This document shows, piece after piece, positions 6,285 through 8,753 of a DNA stretch of 8,753 bases (position 1 is the first letter of the stretch; every line of letters begins with the position of its first letter). Below the pieces are notes generated by a model that was given only the letters and a program-made list of their open reading frames with translations, was not told the origin of the DNA and ran no database searches. This stretch comes from Thermoprotei archaeon. GTDB taxonomy: Archaea > Thermoproteota > Thermoprotei_A > Sulfolobales > WANQ01. Made by a program: the position numbers and the translations under genes. Location of the stretch: contig JALWGO010000226.1 of assembly GCA_027038805.1 (NCBI GenBank), positions 1 to 8,753 of the forward strand. Reading direction: 5' to 3'.

Positions 6285-7388
6285 ATGTTCTCCCTCTCAA
6301 CGAGGAAAGACGTAGAAGACCTAATTCTCGGAGCAACTATTCTCGGAACAGGTGGTGGAGGAGACCCAAAGGAGGGTGTAAAGCTCCTCGAAGAAGCATT
6401 GAAAATAGCTGGGAAAATAGATGTAGTAAAACTAGACGAGCTACCAAAAGACTCTATCGTAGTAGTCCCCTACTTTGTTGGAACTATAGCTCCAACAGCA
6501 AAAACCAAGAAGCCAGTGAGAATTGATGAGCCTATAAGAAAGGCTTTCGAGGAAATGCAAGACTACTTAGGCAAAGAAATACGCGGTGTTGTTGCCTCAG
6601 AGATAGGTGGGTTGAATACTGCTGTAGCACTATATGTTGGAGCAAAACTAGGATTACCAGCTGTTGACGGAGACCTTCTGGGCCGTGCTGCACCAGAACT
6701 ACACCAGTGCACTGTTCACATTTATGATATACCGATGTATCCCTCAATGATCGTTACGAGTACGGGTAATATTGTCTTAGTGAAAGAGTATAGCGATATA
6801 GATGACTATGAGGCTATAGCAAGATACCTGTCAGTACTAGACGGAAAAGCTGCAGCAGTAGTTGACACACCATTAACAATAGAGCAAGCAGGAAAAGCTA
6901 TGGTGAAAGACACGCTAACCCTCTGCTACAAGCTAGGAAAGAATGTTAGAGCGGCGAGAGAGAAGGGAGAAGACCCGGTTAAAGCAATAGTTGACACGCT
7001 TGGCGGGTGGAAGATCTTTGAAGGAGAGGTAGAGAAGTATACGTGGAAGGATGAGGGAGGATTCCTCGTAGGAGAAACATTGTTGAAAGGTACTGGCAAG
7101 TGGAGTGGGCACACCCTTAAGACTTGGATTAAGAATGAACACATTATCGCGTGGCTAGATGATAAGCCTATAGTAATGCCTCCAGACCTAATAATGTTCG
7201 TATTAGACGATGGAGAACCAGTAACCAATACTGATCTAAAAGAAGGATATAAGGTAAACGTATTGGCAGCTAAGGCACCAGAAATGTGGCGTACACCCAA
7301 AGGACTTGAACTCTTTGGCCCCAGGCACTTCGGCTTCGACTACGACTATGTGCCAGTAGAAGAACTAGTTAGGAGGCACGGTATTTGA
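6285..7388 (+). CDS. DUF917 / S-methyl-thiohydantoin-desulfurase-like protein
   Basis: A complete DUF917-family protein, 367 residues from ATG 6285, close to the usual family length of about 360. Recognisable blocks are the N-terminal glycine motif GTGGGGDP (21-28), VDGDLLGRAAPELHQ (127-141) and the C-terminal GPRHFGFDYDYVPVE (345-359). From memory, Pfam now names this family after an S-methyl thiohydantoin desulfurase, and members are often encoded beside hydantoinase/oxoprolinase genes; the reaction here is not established. The reading frame is open up to a TTG at 6255, but that TTG overlaps the GGAGG ribosome-binding-site-like sequence (6257-6261) and lies upstream of the start site predicted from the TATA box at 6242-6249. 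ATG 6285, or GTG 6276 (12 nt after GGAGG), is therefore preferred. It is cytoplasmic, with no signal or membrane segment. It is first in a plus-strand operon, and its stop overlaps the start of racemase 2. Hydrolysis or desulfuration of a five-membered cyclic amide is the best guess. Confidence 0.88.
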   Translation: MFSLSTRKDVEDLILGATILGTGGGGDPKEGVKLLEEALKIAGKIDVVKLDELPKDSIVVVPYFVGTIAPTAKTKKPVRIDEPIRKAFEEMQDYLGKEIRGVVASEIGGLNTAVALYVGAKLGLPAVDGDLLGRAAPELHQCTVHIYDIPMYPSMIVTSTGNIVLVKEYSDIDDYEAIARYLSVLDGKAAAVVDTPLTIEQAGKAMVKDTLTLCYKLGKNVRAAREKGEDPVKAIVDTLGGWKIFEGEVEKYTWKDEGGFLVGETLLKGTGKWSGHTLKTWIKNEHIIAWLDDKPIVMPPDLIMFVLDDGEPVTNTDLKEGYKVNVLAAKAPEMWRTPKGLELFGPRHFGFDYDYVPVEELVRRHGI

Positions 7389-8062
7389 AGATCCTCGTAG
7401 TAAACCCTGTTGGACACCCTACATGGGATAAACAAGATAAGGAAATCTATGAGAGCTTCGCCTCTCCAGAGACAGAAATAGAAGTCGTATCTCTACCCCA
7501 AGGACCCCCAAGCGTTGAGACACCGGAAGCTCATGCGGAGGTTATATGGCCTGTAGTTAAACGTGTCCTAGAATTCAAGGATAAATATGATGGCTTTATC
7601 GTTAACTGTTTCCTCGATCCAGGAGTATCGTTGCTTAAGGGGATAGTAGAGAAACCAGTAGTAGGTCCATGTGAAGCGTCTATGGCTTTAGCTTCTACTC
7701 TGACAAACAAGATAGGTATTGTGACTGTAGGTGGAGAAGCATTATGGATGATAGAAGACCATGTTAGAGAAATAGGCTATGGCGATAAACTAGTAGCGTT
7801 AGAGGGCGTGGATCTAGGAGTACTTGATATTGATAAGGATAGAGAACTAACCGTAAAGAAACTAGTAGAAAAATCCAAAATAGCATTGGAGAAGGGAGCG
7901 GAAATCATAGTATTGGGGTGCACGGGGCTAGCTGGACTAGCAAAGAGGGTTGAAGAAGAAATAGGAGTACCAGTAATAGATCCAGCTGGAGCCGCGTTAA
8001 AAGTATTGGAGGGGCTCATAAGGCTGGGGCTACGTAGCCCCCGAGCACTACATACTAGATAA
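7385..8062 (+). CDS. Asp/Glu/hydantoin racemase-family protein (racemase 2)
   Basis: A 225-residue member of the same superfamily as the divergent gene at 5451-6176. It begins MKILVVNPVGHPTWD and keeps the two probable catalytic cysteines: C75 in IVNCFLDPG and C179 in VLGCTGLAG. It also has FASPETEIE (25-33), KIGIVTVGG (109-117) and VPVIDP (195-200). A third cysteine, C96, lies in VVGPCEAS, where racemase 1 has LGIGETS. GCTGLAG is the more canonical form, so this copy is the better candidate for a true hydantoin-type racemase. The TTG start at 7385 overlaps the DUF917 stop (TTGA), with GGAGG 8 nt upstream (7372-7376), which fixes the start and implies translational coupling. Coupling to DUF917 suggests both act on the same substrate, for instance converting its unusable enantiomer. 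Alternative identities in the family (aspartate or glutamate racemase, maleate isomerase) are less likely given the hydantoin-racemase-like N-terminus. Confidence 0.87.
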   Translation: MKILVVNPVGHPTWDKQDKEIYESFASPETEIEVVSLPQGPPSVETPEAHAEVIWPVVKRVLEFKDKYDGFIVNCFLDPGVSLLKGIVEKPVVGPCEASMALASTLTNKIGIVTVGGEALWMIEDHVREIGYGDKLVALEGVDLGVLDIDKDRELTVKKLVEKSKIALEKGAEIIVLGCTGLAGLAKRVEEEIGVPVIDPAGAALKVLEGLIRLGLRSPRALHTR

Positions 8063-8148
8063 CCATGTTTTTCCTCCTCATATAATATAATCATGTATAA
8101 TATGGTTTAGATCCCCATAGATTCCCGGGTCTAATAGGTGGTGTATAC
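8063..8148 (+). promoter_or_regulatory. Gap with T-run and promoter-like sequence before the last gene
   Basis: Just after the racemase 2 stop there is a pyrimidine-rich TTTTTCCTCCTC (8068-8079) that could terminate transcription. It is followed by an AT-rich TATAATATAAT (8081-8091) usable as a TATA box, predicting a start near 8112. Around and after that point TAGATCCCC (8108-8116) and TAGATTCCC (8118-8126) form a direct repeat with a 10-bp period. AGGTGGTG (8136-8143) is the ribosome-binding site for the ATG at 8149. Confidence 0.4.
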
Positions 8149-8753
8149 ATGCCTTACGGCTTAGATATGGAGTTGGCTCAAGCCGCATATAAGCTTGTAA
8201 AAGACGTTATGAAGGTCTCGAAGGGTGAGGAGGTAGTTATTACAGCTGATACAGCTAGTGATTGGCGTGTTGTAGAAGCAACAGCTAATGCCGTGAAAAT
8301 AGTTGGGGGTAAACCTCTCGTTGCATGGTATAGTACTCCACCGGGTGTTGGTAAGGCAGCTGACCCCTATATACCCTTGAAGTCTCTTGTAGCCCTCTTA
8401 ACTAATGCTGACGTTTGGATAGAGTTTAATAAGGCATGGCTACTCTATTCTACACCCTATGAGAAGGCTATGGAGAAGGGAACTGTTAGGTATATCTGCT
8501 TAGTGGGAATGGATACCGATATGATGGTGAGGAATATTGGTAGAGTAAACATACCATTACTCTACAGGTTCCAGCGCAAACTAGCAGAGATAACACGTAG
8601 AGCAAAGAAGATGCGGATAACAACACCTGCTGGAACCGATGTAGAATTCGAAAACGATCCAGAAAGACCAGTACTAGTTGAAGGAGAAGTAGAGGGGCCG
8701 GGAGAATACATGTTGTTTGGACAAGTAGACTGGGCGCCCATAGAGGAGAGTAT
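8149..8753 (+). CDS. M29 aminopeptidase / NicX-like metalloenzyme (N-terminal part, cut by window edge)
   Basis: The first 201 codons of a gene that continues past the right edge. The ATG at 8149 has AGGTGGTG a few bases upstream. The protein begins MPYGLDMELAQAAYKLVKDV and continues KGEEVVITADTASDWRVVEATANAVKI in two blocks. This is the N-terminal Rossmann-like pattern seen in archaeal proteins annotated as leucyl aminopeptidase (M29) or as relatives of NicX, the 2,5-dihydroxypyridine dioxygenase. Near the edge, RITTPAGTDVEFE and GQVDWAPIEES (about 190-200) match the region where M29 enzymes have GE(V/I)xxAP, whose glutamate binds metal; here the residue is Gln. The remaining metal ligands are outside the window, so catalysis cannot be judged. 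No signal peptide is seen, so it is probably cytoplasmic. It sits 86 bp downstream of racemase 2 in the same direction and may belong to the same pathway, either ring opening or hydrolysis of the resulting amide or peptide. Confidence 0.7.
   Translation, partial: MPYGLDMELAQAAYKLVKDVMKVSKGEEVVITADTASDWRVVEATANAVKIVGGKPLVAWYSTPPGVGKAADPYIPLKSLVALLTNADVWIEFNKAWLLYSTPYEKAMEKGTVRYICLVGMDTDMMVRNIGRVNIPLLYRFQRKLAEITRRAKKMRITTPAGTDVEFENDPERPVLVEGEVEGPGEYMLFGQVDWAPIEES

Noticed and set aside
6926..7300. Minus-strand frames opposite DUF917
   Set aside because: Antisense shadows of a clear coding region, without ribosome-binding sites or family features.
5359..8140. ATAGGTG recurring at 5359-5365 and 8134-8140, and inverted at 5452-5458, as a shared regulatory motif
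   Set aside because: The 8134 copy contains the ribosome-binding site of the last gene and the 5452 copy includes the racemase 1 stop region; AGGTG is common in such positions, so coincidence is likelier.

Overview
The window looks like a hyperthermophilic crenarchaeon, most likely a Desulfurococcales-type peptide or amino-acid fermenter. The grounds are: moderately AT-rich DNA; frequent TTG and GTG starts with GGAGG/GGTG ribosome-binding sites; archaeal TATA-like boxes; heavy AGG/AGA, ATA and CTA codon use; and a substrate-binding protein with a pilin-like N-terminus plus a Ser/Thr/Pro linker, an arrangement typical of crenarchaeal surface proteins. The genus cannot be fixed from sequence alone.

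Layout. On the minus strand, read right to left from about 6176 to 1: an Asp/Glu/hydantoin racemase-family protein (5451-6176); a 97-bp gap with TATA-like boxes; an Opp/Dpp-type extracellular substrate-binding protein (3557-5344); a 164-bp gap holding a terminator-like element and possibly a second promoter; then a tightly packed transporter block of two permeases (OppB-like 2370-3392, OppC-like 1489-2370) and two ATPases (OppD-like 518-1489, and OppF-like 1-505, cut by the window edge). The B/C and C/D junctions are both TAATG overlaps.

On the plus strand, starting from a short divergent intergenic region: a DUF917 (S-methyl-thiohydantoin-desulfurase-like) protein (6285-7388), a second racemase-family paralogue whose TTG start overlaps the DUF917 stop by 4 bp (7385-8062), an 86-bp gap with a promoter-like stretch, and a partial M29-aminopeptidase/NicX-like metalloenzyme (8149 to the right edge).

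Inferred function. DUF917 proteins and hydantoin racemase-like proteins are commonly found near hydantoinase/oxoprolinase genes, so the right half looks like a catabolic locus for cyclic amides (hydantoin, thiohydantoin or related ring compounds). The divergent transporter would then import the substrate or a peptide precursor. No hydantoinase or oxoprolinase gene is in the window; it may lie outside, or this lineage may use a different ring-opening enzyme, possibly the partial metalloenzyme. The most interesting feature is the arrangement itself: two diverged racemase paralogues flanking one DUF917 gene, with a dedicated surface-anchored importer. No RNA genes, CRISPR arrays or insertion sequences were recognised.
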